64,000 bases of DNA from Verrucomicrobium spinosum DSM 4136 = JCM 18804 (GCF_000172155.1 NZ_ABIZ01000001.1:4001105-4065104); one strand, 5' to 3'; numbered from the stretch's first letter, positions 52,384-61,938 are shown. Numbers and translations: made by a program. The notes: generated by a model not told the origin, from the letters alone.

Positions 52384-52751
52384 CAGGTTTTGTGAAAAGT
52401 CGGCTGAAGCAGATTCACAAAACGTGTTGCCGGGAGGTATAGTCGGGATCTGCTGATCAGCGCCTCATACAGCCGGGCACCCAGCCCTGGACGCGAGGGC
52501 CCCACCCAGACATAGCCGTCGATGAGGATGAGGGCAGGAGGCTCGTCCAGAGACTGGATGGCCGCCAACAGGCAAGGGAGTTCCCGCTTATAAAACTCTC
52601 CGGGCTCGTAGCCCTCAGCCACTGGGAGTGTGAGGGTAGTTTCCTTAATCGCCACTGCGTCCGTCCAGCTGGAAAACACCACGGCCGCCACCGTGGCGCC
52701 GGCATCAGTGTAGTGAAGGTCCAGGCAGACGATGGGGGCACCAAGTGGCAT
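52383..52751 (-). pseudogene. nfi: Truncated endonuclease V
   Basis: Endonuclease V cleaves DNA or RNA next to deoxyinosine/inosine. The 122 residues cover the N-terminal half: CLDLHYTDAGATVAAVVFSS (first Asp), EGYEPGEFYKRELPCLLAAI (Glu) and LILIDGYVWVGPSRPGLGAR (second Asp). The C-terminal half with the GVAK lysine and the late histidine is missing; after YEALISR the sequence loses family character. The normal length is about 220 residues. It is therefore probably inactive; the ATG at 52751 gives the usual start. Confidence 0.75.
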
Positions 52752-52991
52752 GGTCGCCACTGTGGAGCGGCAGACGACGCACTTCAATTGACAGGAGGTT
52801 GCGGATTCAATCGATTCCAACAGCCGATAAAGGAGGCGGGGTCTCCGGCCCCGCGGTATGCTGGGAGACTGAGGCGATAAGAGAGTCAAGGGAAGCACGA
52901 CTGAGCGGGGCTGGGAACCCCCGCCTCCTGTACCGCTTCGACCAGGTGCAAGACCTGATGCCCCACCTCACGTTGTTGATCTTGTACCACC

Positions 52992-53870
52992 ATGGGATCC
53001 CATTCCGCCAGCTTCGCCTTTCTCAGCCTGCTCTTCCCGTTCTGGCTTGCCGCCCCGTCTGCGGCATCGGCACAGAGGCCGGAACTCACCCCAAAGAACG
53101 CTGTGACCGGCATCCAGAGCTACGCCCTGCCTTCCTCTTGCCAGTCCGGCCCCACCACGGTACGAGTGATCCTTCCTGCACCGCTCACCGCAGAAAAGCG
53201 CTATCCGGTCCTCTACATCCTCCCCGTCGAGCCAGAAGGCAGCTTTCGCTATGGTGATGGACTCGATGAGGCGCGCAAGCTCGACCTCGCGAACAAGCAC
53301 CAGGTCATCTGCGTGGCCCCTTCCTTCAAAATCGTGCCTTGGTATGGCAACCACGCCAGTGATCCGAAGTTGCGGCAGGAGGACTTTGTGGTGAAGTCGC
53401 TCGTGCCTGATGTGGATCGGCGGTACCCCACAGTCGCGAACGCGGAACATCGCTGGCTCCTGGGCTTCAGCAAATCAGGGTGGGGGGCCTGTGTGCTCCT
53501 GCTGCGGCACCCGGCCGTCTTCGGGTACGCCGCCACGTGGGATGCCCCGTTCCTGTTGAACGGCGAGAATCACGGCAAGGAATGGGGGCCCATCGGCATC
53601 AAAGACGTGTTTGGGACCAAGGAAACATTCCTCGCCGTTCTGCCTCCCACTCTCCTTGCCGGGGCGGGGGAGGTTTTGAAACACCGTGGCCGCATCGTCC
53701 TGGCGGTGGGGCCGGATTGGAAATCGCAGGTGATCGGCATGCATGAGCTCCTGGAGCAGAACCGCATCCCCCACGCGTACCTTCCCGACCTGATGGTCAA
53801 GCATCGGTGGGACACCGGCTGGCTGGGGCCCGTGGCGGATCAGCTCGTGGACCTCGCAACTGCTCCCTGA
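52992..53870 (+). CDS. Secreted esterase of the esterase-D type
   Basis: The 292-residue protein has a signal peptide (FAFLSLLFPFWLAAPSAASA) and an alpha/beta-hydrolase fold: YPVLYILPVEPEGSFRYGDG, nucleophile S160 in LLGFSKSGWGA and a late His in MVKHRWDTGWLG. Related enzymes release acyl or feruloyl groups from carbohydrates or hydrolyse simple esters. The usual GxSxGG elbow reads GFSKSG. It stands alone and would suit glycan de-esterification. Confidence 0.8.
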   Translation: MGSHSASFAFLSLLFPFWLAAPSAASAQRPELTPKNAVTGIQSYALPSSCQSGPTTVRVILPAPLTAEKRYPVLYILPVEPEGSFRYGDGLDEARKLDLANKHQVICVAPSFKIVPWYGNHASDPKLRQEDFVVKSLVPDVDRRYPTVANAEHRWLLGFSKSGWGACVLLLRHPAVFGYAATWDAPFLLNGENHGKEWGPIGIKDVFGTKETFLAVLPPTLLAGAGEVLKHRGRIVLAVGPDWKSQVIGMHELLEQNRIPHAYLPDLMVKHRWDTGWLGPVADQLVDLATAP

Positions 53871-54064
53871 GCGCCAGAATGCTTTGCGAAGGCAAAGAAT
53901 TCGCCCCGGCCTGGGGCAGGAAAGCCGCCAAACGACCAGTGCGCGACTTTGTGGGAATTTCCCGCCTTTTTTTGCTTCTGCCTGCCCCATTTCTACGTCA
54001 TGCTGCGTGTCCCGCGTTTGCGTATTTGACAACGCCCACCACCCCGCCTTGTATCCGCGCCACC

Positions 54065-54691
54065 ATGCCGAAGACAACACTTAATAAAGACGAAGTTAAA
54101 GCGATGCTGACCCTCGTGGCGGATCGCATCATTGCTGCAGAACCCGTGTTGTCCGAGGCGGACCGCAATCTGGGTGACGGGGATCATGGTCTGGGCATGC
54201 AACGCGGGATGAACGCCGCCAAGGAAAAACTGAGCGGTGAGTCCATCGAAAAAGCTTTCTCCAGCGTGGGCATGGCCATGATGAGCAGCATGGGCGGTGC
54301 TTCCGGCGCGATCTTTGGCACCATGTTCCGCAACGGCGGCAAGGCCCTGGCTGGCAGGGAAGAATTCGACGCCGCCGGTCTGGCGCTCCTGCTTCAGGCA
54401 GGGCTGGAAGGCGTGAAGTCCCGCGGAGGCGCGGCGGTGGGTGACAAAACGATTGTTGACTCGCTCGAACCGGCGGCCGTGAAGGCGCAGGAAGTCGCGG
54501 GAGCCTCCCTGATCGATGCCGTGACGGCCGTAGAAACTGCCGCTTTGGGAGGTCTTGAGGCCAGCAAAGCCATGGTGGCCAAGTTCGGCCGCGCCAAAAC
54601 GCTCGGCGAGGGTGCCATTGGCTTCCCGGACGCGGGTGCGATGTCGCTGACCATCATCGTCGGTGCTATGAAAGAATACATCGCTGCCTGA
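54065..54691 (+). CDS. dhaL: DhaL-type dihydroxyacetone kinase domain protein
   Basis: The 208-residue all-helical protein matches the ADP/ATP-binding L subunit of dihydroxyacetone kinase. The metal ligands are D33, D38 and D40 (EADRNLGDGDHG), with SSMGGASGAIFGTMF and SRGGAAVGDKTIVDSLEPA completing the nucleotide site. The DhaK partner that binds the substrate is not encoded nearby, so its partner is elsewhere or it acts alone. It precedes an LsrF-type aldolase and a TIM-barrel isomerase. Confidence 0.9.
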   Translation: MPKTTLNKDEVKAMLTLVADRIIAAEPVLSEADRNLGDGDHGLGMQRGMNAAKEKLSGESIEKAFSSVGMAMMSSMGGASGAIFGTMFRNGGKALAGREEFDAAGLALLLQAGLEGVKSRGGAAVGDKTIVDSLEPAAVKAQEVAGASLIDAVTAVETAALGGLEASKAMVAKFGRAKTLGEGAIGFPDAGAMSLTIIVGAMKEYIAA

Positions 54692-54800
54692 ATATTTCCT
54701 GGCGGATTTGTCCTAAACCGCACTTCCTGTGCGATGGAAAATTCCCCCAACATCCGTTTCATCAGACCCCAACTCAACCGACCCTACTAACTACAAGACC

Positions 54801-55703
54801 ATGGCAGACCTAGACGGCACCAAAGCAGAGAAAAAGGAAAAAGAGTACTTCACCGACACTCCCCAGGCTGCACCTGGCTTCTTCCTCAAAGGTTCCCACC
54901 AGTACGACTGGGGATTGAAGAACCGCCTGAGCCGCGTGTTCAATCCCAAGGACGGCCGCACGGTGATGCTGGCTTTCGACCACGGCTATTTCCAGGGGCC
55001 CACCACGGGCCTGGAGCGTGTGGATCAGACCATCCTCCCGCTTGAGCCGTATGCAGACTGCCTCATGCTGACCCGCGGCATTCAGCGCAGCGTGATCCCC
55101 GCCACCACGCAGAAGGCGATCGCCCTGCGCGCTTCCGGCGGCACCAGCATGGCCCAGCCCGACCTTCTCTCCAATGAGAGCATCGCCTGCTCCATTGAGG
55201 AAGCCGTGCGCCTGAACGCCTCCGTGCTGGCCGTGCAGGTCTTCATCGGCAGCGAGCATGAGCGCCAGACCATCAAGAACATGACCGACCTCATCGACGG
55301 CGCGAACCGCTACGGTATCGGCGTCATGGGCGTGGTGGCCGTGGGCAAGCAGATGGCCCGCACCGCCCAGTACTTCCGCCTCGCCACCCGCATCATGGCG
55401 GAGCTCGGCTGCCACATGGTGAAGTGCTACTACACGGAAGAAGAGTTCGACACCATCACGAGCTGCTGCCCCGTGCCGCTCGTCATCGCCGGTGGCAAGA
55501 AGCTTCCGGAGCTGGACGCGCTGAAGATGAGCTACAACGCCATCCAGCAGGGTGCCTCCGGTGTGGACATGGGCCGCAACATCTTCCAGTCCGACGCCCC
55601 CGTGGCCATGATGCGCGCCGTCCGCGGCGTGGTGCATGAAGGCCTCACCGCCGAGCAGGGCTACGAGTTCTACAATGAGCTCAAGGCTCAGGGTGTGAAG
55701 TAA
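54801..55703 (+). CDS. LsrF-type class I aldolase/thiolase
   Basis: The 300-residue Schiff-base TIM barrel is very close to LsrF of the AI-2 (autoinducer) pathway: [48 protein letters not shown] and [20 protein letters not shown]. The Schiff-base Lys is probably K208 ([12 protein letters not shown]). LsrF cleaves a phosphorylated dione with coenzyme A; no lsr transport genes or luxS occur here, so a different phospho-ketose substrate is likely. It is 109 bp after dhaL. Confidence 0.88.
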   Translation: MADLDGTKAEKKEKEYFTDTPQAAPGFFLKGSHQYDWGLKNRLSRVFNPKDGRTVMLAFDHGYFQGPTTGLERVDQTILPLEPYADCLMLTRGIQRSVIPATTQKAIALRASGGTSMAQPDLLSNESIACSIEEAVRLNASVLAVQVFIGSEHERQTIKNMTDLIDGANRYGIGVMGVVAVGKQMARTAQYFRLATRIMAELGCHMVKCYYTEEEFDTITSCCPVPLVIAGGKKLPELDALKMSYNAIQQGASGVDMGRNIFQSDAPVAMMRAVRGVVHEGLTAEQGYEFYNELKAQGVK

Positions 55704-55720
55704 GATCCGCCTCGTTTTCT

Positions 55721-55772
55721 GAATGGTGCAACAGAAAGGCTTGCCACGTGCAGCCCGGATGTTGCACCATTC
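55721..55772. repeat. Perfect 12-bp inverted repeat between aldolase and isomerase genes
   Basis: GAATGGTGCAAC (55721-55732) pairs exactly with GTTGCACCATTC (55761-55772) across a 28-base loop. No T-run follows. It starts 17 bp after the aldolase stop and ends 48 bp before the isomerase start, so it may be an mRNA processing or stability hairpin, or an operator. Confidence 0.65.
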
Positions 55773-55820
55773 CTGTTTCGCCAAAACATCATTCGAATCG
55801 CAAAGTCCCGTTACCGAATC

Positions 55821-56843
55821 ATGGCTACTCTACCCAAACTGCACAACGCGATGTGGCCCGGCCTCGTCGGCAAAGAGCCCGGCACGGACCACCCGCCCAT
55901 CAGCCTGGAGCGCATGCTCGAACTCACCGCCAATGCGGAGGTGAACGGGCAGAAGTTCGAGGGCGTGGATCTCTTCCTCTTCCATCCCCACACGGACCCG
56001 GATGGCAGCCTGGATGACATCAAGCGCATGGCAGACCTCATTGCCAGCAAGAACCTCAAGGTGGGCTCTCTGGTGGCCCCGATCTGGCCGGGCACGGTGG
56101 GGGATTCCGCCATGGGTGCCCCCGACCAGCGCGCGAAGTTCGTGCTCGCAGTCAAGAAGGCCTGCCGCATTGCCAAGATCCTCAATGAGCACGGCGTCCG
56201 CCAGTACGGCGTGATCCGCATTGACTCTGCCGGCAGCCCGGGCGCTTGGGTGGCAGATCCGGTCGCCAGCACGAAGAAGATCGCCGAAACATTCCGCGAA
56301 GCGGGTGTGGTGGCCGCCGCAAACGGCGAGCGTCTCGCCGCAGAAGGCGAAATCTGCTGGGCAGGCATGCACTCATGGAAGGACATGCTGGACCTGCTGG
56401 AGCAGACTGGCATGCCCGGCACCGTTGGCTTCCAGGCTGACCTGGCCCACACGTACCTCTACCTTCTGGGGTACAATGCCCCTGAGCACGCCCTCCTTAA
56501 GGAAGGCTACAGCGAGGCAGAGTTCGAAGCTGCGTACACAACGATGACGGACGCCCTGCGGCCATGGACGATCGACTTCCACGTGGCGCAGAACGACGGC
56601 ACCGTGCACGGCACCGGCTCCCACGACAAGACCGGGCGTCACTGCCAGGCAGATGATCCCAACGGCAAGCTCGACATCACCAAGGCTGCTGGCTACTGGC
56701 TCAAAGACGCCGCCTCCCGCGGCATCCAGCACATCTGCTGGGATGGCTGCATGTTCCCGAACGCCGTTCTGGAAACTCAGGACACGTGGAACAAGATCCT
56801 GGCCGCCATGATCAAGGTGCGCGAGGCCCACGGCTGGAGCTGA
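55821..56843 (+). CDS. TIM-barrel sugar-phosphate isomerase/epimerase
   Basis: The 340-residue protein belongs to the AP-endonuclease-2-like sugar isomerase/epimerase fold. Metal-site-type residues appear in [43 protein letters not shown] and [20 protein letters not shown]. It should isomerise or epimerise a sugar or keto-acid; the substrate is not evident. With dhaL and the LsrF-type aldolase it forms a small catabolic cluster closed by a strong terminator. Confidence 0.85.
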   Translation: MATLPKLHNAMWPGLVGKEPGTDHPPISLERMLELTANAEVNGQKFEGVDLFLFHPHTDPDGSLDDIKRMADLIASKNLKVGSLVAPIWPGTVGDSAMGAPDQRAKFVLAVKKACRIAKILNEHGVRQYGVIRIDSAGSPGAWVADPVASTKKIAETFREAGVVAAANGERLAAEGEICWAGMHSWKDMLDLLEQTGMPGTVGFQADLAHTYLYLLGYNAPEHALLKEGYSEAEFEAAYTTMTDALRPWTIDFHVAQNDGTVHGTGSHDKTGRHCQADDPNGKLDITKAAGYWLKDAASRGIQHICWDGCMFPNAVLETQDTWNKILAAMIKVREAHGWS

Positions 56844-56879
56844 TTGCCCGGAAACGAGGACACCCTCTGAAAGAATACC

Positions 56880-56914
56880 AACCCCGTCAGGCTGATGGTC
56901 TGACGGGGTTTTTT
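56880..56914 (+). terminator. Rho-independent terminator
   Basis: Perfect 11-bp stem AACCCCGTCAG / CTGACGGGGTT (56880-56890 and 56900-56910) with six T residues at 56909-56914. It begins 36 bp after the isomerase stop and closes the sugar-phosphate cluster. Confidence 0.93.
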
Positions 56915-56990
56915 GTGTCGGGGAAGGTCATCGGTTGGGGAGCACGATCTCGCATGAAAAGACGCTCATCAAGCCTCCTCGCCCTCGTCC

Positions 56991-57607
56991 CACTTGGGCT
57001 GTAGGGCGACCGCTCCGGTTGCGGGTCTCAGGAGACGCTCGCGGCAAGCGGGGCGCTTGCCCTACAGAGCGTAAATCAGGGGCGGAGTTCGTGGTCACAT
57101 TTGGAATGTCGATCTTCTCGCCCGTCAGCCGAACCCCACTTGGGCTGTAGGGCGACCGCTCCGGTTGCCTCATCGGGAGACGCTCGTGGCAAGCGGGGCG
57201 CTCGCCCTACAGAGCGTTAGTCAGGGGTGGGGGCATGGTCACACTTGGAATGTCGATCTTCTCGCCTCTCAGCCCGGACTCCACCTGGGCTGTAGGGCGA
57301 CCGCTTCGGTTTACTCATCGGGAGACGCTCGTGGCAAGCGGGGCGCTCGCCCTACAGAGCGTTAGTCAGGGGTGGGGGCGTGGTCACACGTGGAATGTGG
57401 ATCTTCTCGCCCGTCAGCCGAACCCCACTTGGGCTGTAGGGCGACCGCTCCGGTTGCTGGGGCAGGAGACGCTCGTGGCAAGCGGGGCGCTCGCCCGACA
57501 GAGCGTTAGTCAGGGGTGGGGGCATGGTCACACTTGGAATGTCGATCTTCTCGCCTCTCAGCCCGGACTCCACCTGGGCTGTAGGGCGACCGCTTCGGTT
57601 GCCTCAT
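56991..57607. repeat. Tandem array, about 145-bp unit, 4.25 copies
   Basis: Unit starts are at about 56991, 57137, 57282, 57426 and 57571, so periods are 146, 145, 144 and 145 bp; the fifth copy is cut after 37 bp. Each unit begins CACTTGGGCTGTAGGGCGAC and includes internal inverted arms (TGTAGGGCGA with TCGCCCTACA) able to form a hairpin. Units 2 and 4 share the GGACTCCACCTGGG junction while 1 and 3 share CCGAACCCCACTTGGG, indicating duplication of a dimer. It fills the convergent gap between the terminator and the hybrid kinase gene and encodes no credible protein. Confidence 0.93.
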
Positions 57608-57616
57608 TGCCCCTCC

Positions 57617-60007
57617 TCACACCGCATGCTTCCCATTTCGCTGTCTCCTCGCCTCACCAAGAAGAGCCCGCAGTTCTGCGATTCCCACCGGCTTCACCAA
57701 GTGATGGTCGAAACCGGCGTCATGTGAGCGCTGCCGGTCTTCCTCCTGACCATAGCCTGTGACCGCGATGATCAGGGCATTGCGGCACCCCTCAAGATCG
57801 CGCAAGCGCCGCGCCACCTCATAGCCATCCATGCCGGGGAGACCGATATCGAGCACCACCGTATGGGGCACCCATTTTTTCGCTATCACCAGTGCTTGGT
57901 TCCCATCATGGGCCACCGTGGTCTCGTGACCGGCCCGTTCCAGCAACCGGGCCAGCCCCTGCGCAGAGTGGACGTTGTCATCCACCACGAGGATGCGCTG
58001 TGCTGGAGACTCCGCAGTCGCAGGAGCTGGCTGCTTCTCGCCCGCCGGGGCGGGAGGATCCGCCAACGGCAGGTGCACGGTGAAGGTGCTGCCCTGTTGG
58101 GGGCCGGGGCTGACGGCTTCCACGCGACCACCATGCATCTCAGCGATCTTCTGGACAATGGTAAGCCCGATGCCGAGGCCGCCTTCACTTCGGGCAATGG
58201 AACGCTCCCCCTGGGTGAAGAGCTGGAACATCTCAGGCAGTCTCTCGGGCACAATGCCGGTGCCATTGTCGCAGACCTGGATGACGACCTCTCCTTCCTG
58301 CCGCCGGGCCGCGAGTTCGATCTGTCCGCCGTTGGGTGTGTACTTGGCGGCGTTGGTCAGGAGGTTCAGCACCACTTGTTCGATGCGGGTGGCATCCGCC
58401 TCCAGCCAGAGTTCGCCCTGGAGGTAGCGTCTCCTGAGCCGATGCCCCCGGTCGATCATCAAAGGACCGGCGGTCTCACAGGCATGGTCCAGAACGATGG
58501 CAGCGTCGATGACTTCCTTCCTCAGATGGATCTTGCCTGTGGTGATGCGTGAGACATCCAACAGATCATCGATGAGGTGGGCAAGTTGCCGGGTCTGCCG
58601 GTCAATCACGCCAGCGGCCCAATGAAGGTCTTCCATTTCGGAAGCGTCATTGACCAGCATGGCCGCATGGGAGACGGCGGCTAGGGGGTTGCGCAGTTCG
58701 TGGGAGAGCATCGCCAGGAACTCGTCCTTCTTCCGGTCCGCTTCTCGCAGGGCCTGCGTCTGCTGGAGGAGGGCCACCTCGGCGTCTTTCCTCGCCGTGA
58801 TGTCCATCACCGTGCCAATCATGCGCGGGAATCGCCCGATCGCCTCATGGTAGAGGCCGCCGTGGATGGCGATCCAGTGAACGCTGCTGTCAGGCCAGAT
58901 CACGCGGCACTCCAAGCGCCATGATTCATTGCTCGCGATGGCGGCGGAAAATTTCCTCGATACCTCCTCGCGATCATCCGGATGCACGTGCTCGAGAAAG
59001 GTCTCCAGTCCCCACTCTCTGACCGGCTTCGTGTAACCAAAGACCTGGTCATGCCGCAAGGAACGGTGCGAGGTGTTGTTGGCCAGGTTTAGATCCCAGT
59101 CGCCCATCTGCGCAGCGTTGAGGGCGAACTCCAGCCGAGCCTTGCTTTCCCGCAGCTCATTCTGCGCGTGGCGACGCTCCGTGACATCGGAGATGAAGAC
59201 GGAGATGCCGCGTGAGGAGGGGTAAATTCTCACCTCCAGCCAGCGGTTGAGCGTGGCGTGATATTGCTCGAAGTCGAGATTCTGCTGCTGCACCATCGCC
59301 CGCTGCACCGCCTCGTAGATGGGCAGCTCCCGGGCTTCAGGAAATACCTCCCAGATGCACCGGCCGATAAGCTCCTCCTTCTTTCGCCCGGCCAGCACCT
59401 CCCCTTTTTCATTGAGAAAGGTGCAGCGCCAGGCGGAGTCAAAGGTGACGAACGCATCACTGATGCTGGCAACCACTGCCTGGCGTTCCTCCAGCAGGTC
59501 CCTCACCTGGTATTGGCGCAGGCGGGAACGCAGGGCCACTTTGCAGCTGTTGACCAGGGTGGTGGGTCGCACTGGACGCTCCATGATGGAGACGTTGCCC
59601 ACTGGGCCCAGCAGATCCAGATAGCGCTGGCGGTAGCGCGTTGCCTCCCCGTTTCCGGTCAGGATGAGGATTGGCAGGTCAGACCAGGACGGTTGGGTGT
59701 GAAGTTCCTGCACCAGCAGGTTCACGCAATCCGTGTGAAGCGCTTCTTCCGCCACGAGCACGGCCGCACATCCAGCTCGCATCGCTTCAGTCAGCCCTCC
59801 CATGGTGTAGCAGATGAAGGCGTCCAGTCCGGCAGCGGAAAGGAAACCCGCAGTGAGCCGAGCATCGTTGCTGGTGGGTGCCAGCAGGAGGATACGGTTC
59901 GCCGCGATCGCCGCGGGCACGGTTGGCACCGCCGATGGCAGCATGTGAGGAGGATCCGTGCCGCCGCTGCTGGCGGAGAGGGGCTCCCCGTGGGTGGTGT
60001 CACTCAT
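57617..60007 (-). CDS. Hybrid sensor kinase/response regulator with PAS domains
   Basis: The 796-residue soluble kinase has a degenerate receiver-like N-terminus (about 30-160), two PAS domains (178-290, with VFISDVTERR; 300-415, with GTVMDITARK), HisKA (HELRNPLAAVSHAAM, His near 435), HATPase (LLTNAAKYTPNGGQIEL, GGLGIGLTIV) and a C-terminal receiver (ILVVDDNVHSAQ, VVLDIGLPGMDGYE with Asp near 717). No membrane helix is visible. Its ATG overlaps the KaiC-like stop as ATGA, so the two are translationally coupled and probably work together. Confidence 0.94.
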   Translation of the reverse strand: MSDTTHGEPLSASSGGTDPPHMLPSAVPTVPAAIAANRILLLAPTSNDARLTAGFLSAAGLDAFICYTMGGLTEAMRAGCAAVLVAEEALHTDCVNLLVQELHTQPSWSDLPILILTGNGEATRYRQRYLDLLGPVGNVSIMERPVRPTTLVNSCKVALRSRLRQYQVRDLLEERQAVVASISDAFVTFDSAWRCTFLNEKGEVLAGRKKEELIGRCIWEVFPEARELPIYEAVQRAMVQQQNLDFEQYHATLNRWLEVRIYPSSRGISVFISDVTERRHAQNELRESKARLEFALNAAQMGDWDLNLANNTSHRSLRHDQVFGYTKPVREWGLETFLEHVHPDDREEVSRKFSAAIASNESWRLECRVIWPDSSVHWIAIHGGLYHEAIGRFPRMIGTVMDITARKDAEVALLQQTQALREADRKKDEFLAMLSHELRNPLAAVSHAAMLVNDASEMEDLHWAAGVIDRQTRQLAHLIDDLLDVSRITTGKIHLRKEVIDAAIVLDHACETAGPLMIDRGHRLRRRYLQGELWLEADATRIEQVVLNLLTNAAKYTPNGGQIELAARRQEGEVVIQVCDNGTGIVPERLPEMFQLFTQGERSIARSEGGLGIGLTIVQKIAEMHGGRVEAVSPGPQQGSTFTVHLPLADPPAPAGEKQPAPATAESPAQRILVVDDNVHSAQGLARLLERAGHETTVAHDGNQALVIAKKWVPHTVVLDIGLPGMDGYEVARRLRDLEGCRNALIIAVTGYGQEEDRQRSHDAGFDHHLVKPVGIAELRALLGEARRQRNGKHAV

Positions 60008-61536
60008 GGTTGGAGCAGGGGGCTGTCGGTTTCCTCAATCTCCGCCCCATTCAGAAACTCCGGCACGCCCGTGAGGACCCCCTGCATGTTGTACAATGGC
60101 TGCCCCACGGTGATCCCCTCGGCGGTGATGCGCATCTCGCGGATGGTCCGCTCATGCGTGCCGCTGCGCTTCTTGATCACGGACACCGCCTGTTTTACCC
60201 GCCCATACGCCTCGAAGAACCGGAGCAGCAGCACCGTGTCCGCCAGGTAGGTGAGATCCACGGCAGATTTCATCGAACCAATCAGCCCCTGCTGGGCCAG
60301 CACCATGATGGTCACCACCCCCAGCTGGTTCAGGAAGGCCAGCAGCTCATGCAACTGGAGGTTGAGGTGACGCTCCGCAGGCATGGCATTGATGTAGCCA
60401 TTGATGCTGTCGATCACAATCAGACGCACGCCATCACGGGTAACCGCCTCGCGGATGCGGTGGCCCATCTCCCCAGGGGAAATCTCCGCTGGGTCCACCG
60501 ACACGATTTCGACCATGCCCCGTTCGATATGCGGTTCCAGGGCCATCCCCAATTGCGAAGCCCGGTTCAGCAGAGTGCCCCGGGTCTCATCAAAGATGAA
60601 GAGCATGGCCTTTTCCCCACGTTCGGCGGATGCGAGCGCAAACTTGATGGCCATGGTGGACTTCCCCGTCCCGGGTGGTCCCATGAGCATCGTGCTGGTG
60701 CCGCGCCCCAGGCCACCGCCCAGCAGGGCATCCAGCTCTTTGATGCCGCTGGGGAAATCTCCCCGCTCAAAATCATGGTGCGTGCCGTCGGCGATCAAGC
60801 GAGGAAAGACGATCATGCCCCCGCGGCGCAGCACCAAATCATGACTGCCTTCCAGGTACTTGGACCCACGGATCTTCAGAACCGTGAGCTGTCGCCGTGT
60901 GACACCGTAACTGGGGGAGGAGGCCTCGATGCTGATCACCCCGTGGGCCACACTCTCCACTTGCAGATCCTGGGTGCCTGAAGTGCGGTCATCCAGCAGA
61001 AGCACCGTGCACTGGCGCCCTGCGAAGTAGCTCTTAAGCTGTAGGATCTGCCTCCGGTACCGGAGCGGCGTCTCCGCCAGCATGCGCATTTCAGACAGGG
61101 AGTCAAAGACCACACGGGCAGGTCCGATCCGTTCCACCTCCTCAATCAAGGCCCCAATCGTCCGGTTGAGCTCCACTTCAGAGGGATGAAAGAAGGTGCT
61201 CTCACTGTCACCACGGATCTTCTCCTCGATCGAGGACAACTCATAGAGGTTCACGGCGGAAAGGTCCCACCCGTGAGATTCTGCAACAGCCAGGATCTCG
61301 TTCTTCGTCTCAGAGAGGCTGATGTACAGCACCTTCTCACCCTGGTTGGCCCCCTTCATGAGGAACTGCAGGGCAAGTGTGGTTTTTCCCACGCCGGGGT
61401 CACCTTTTACCAAATACAGGCGGTGGGATGGCAACCCGCCGCAGAGGACCACGTCGAGGCCCTCCACGCCCATTTCGCAACGTCTGGCAGATGTTGCAGG
61501 AGAACATGTGGGATCATTGTGCGTTGGATGGGTCAT
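60004..61536 (-). CDS. Double-domain KaiC-like ATPase
   Basis: The protein has two RecA-like KaiC domains: Walker A1 VKGDPGVGKTTLALQF near 45 and Walker A2 LMGPPGTGKSTMAIKF near 285, each with a Walker B-type end (ARVVFDSLSEM, VRLIVIDSINGY). KaiC-family proteins outside cyanobacteria lack kaiA/kaiB, as here, and are thought to be signalling hubs. The ATG at 61536 gives 510 residues; earlier ATGs up to 61653 would add up to 39. Coupling to the kinase suggests they form one signalling module. Confidence 0.9.
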   Translation of the reverse strand: MTHPTHNDPTCSPATSARRCEMGVEGLDVVLCGGLPSHRLYLVKGDPGVGKTTLALQFLMKGANQGEKVLYISLSETKNEILAVAESHGWDLSAVNLYELSSIEEKIRGDSESTFFHPSEVELNRTIGALIEEVERIGPARVVFDSLSEMRMLAETPLRYRRQILQLKSYFAGRQCTVLLLDDRTSGTQDLQVESVAHGVISIEASSPSYGVTRRQLTVLKIRGSKYLEGSHDLVLRRGGMIVFPRLIADGTHHDFERGDFPSGIKELDALLGGGLGRGTSTMLMGPPGTGKSTMAIKFALASAERGEKAMLFIFDETRGTLLNRASQLGMALEPHIERGMVEIVSVDPAEISPGEMGHRIREAVTRDGVRLIVIDSINGYINAMPAERHLNLQLHELLAFLNQLGVVTIMVLAQQGLIGSMKSAVDLTYLADTVLLLRFFEAYGRVKQAVSVIKKRSGTHERTIREMRITAEGITVGQPLYNMQGVLTGVPEFLNGAEIEETDSPLLQP

Positions 61537-61938
61537 GGGAGTCGGTGGTTGTGAGGATGGATCGACCTCCGGGGAGGGGTATGGAGCCCCAGTACAGGGC
61601 AGGACTTCCATGGCCTGCACTCTAGCTTCTGGCATATGGTGCGCGCCGTTCAACGCAGCCGTTGGGACGGGTCAACAAGTCGCAAGTGCGCGGGCACCTA
61701 AAGGTGCGGGAGGTCAGGAGGGGATAGAAGGCGCTGCCTTGGTGATATCCGGTGGATGGAGAGGTTGTTCATACCGTGGACTTTGTATTTCCTGAATCGT
61801 GCCTTTCCGGGCAGTGGTCGTATGCACACAACCTGAATTGCGGATAGTCCCGACTCCCGCAGCCGTTGATTTCGCATGCCAACGGAGGGGTTTGGTGAGG
61901 CCCTTGGTCTTAAGGTTGCCCAGGATTCTGGGCGGAAA
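61537..61938. other. Upstream region of the KaiC-like operon
   Basis: Apart from possible N-terminal codons of the KaiC-like protein (to 61653), I see no gene here. It should hold the promoter of the KaiC/kinase pair and the end of the small-protein gene. No clear hairpin terminator is visible. Confidence 0.4.

Noticed and set aside
54810-55784. 324-codon frame antisense to the LsrF-type gene
   Set aside because: Composition (Ala/Gly/His-rich) is that of an antisense shadow, and the plus-strand gene is certain.
56991-57607. Possible CRISPR array
   Set aside because: The repeated unit is the entire 145 bp with no unique spacers and no cas genes nearby.
57235-57762. 175-codon frame across the tandem repeats
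   Set aside because: It is only the translated repeat, and it runs into antisense of the kinase gene.
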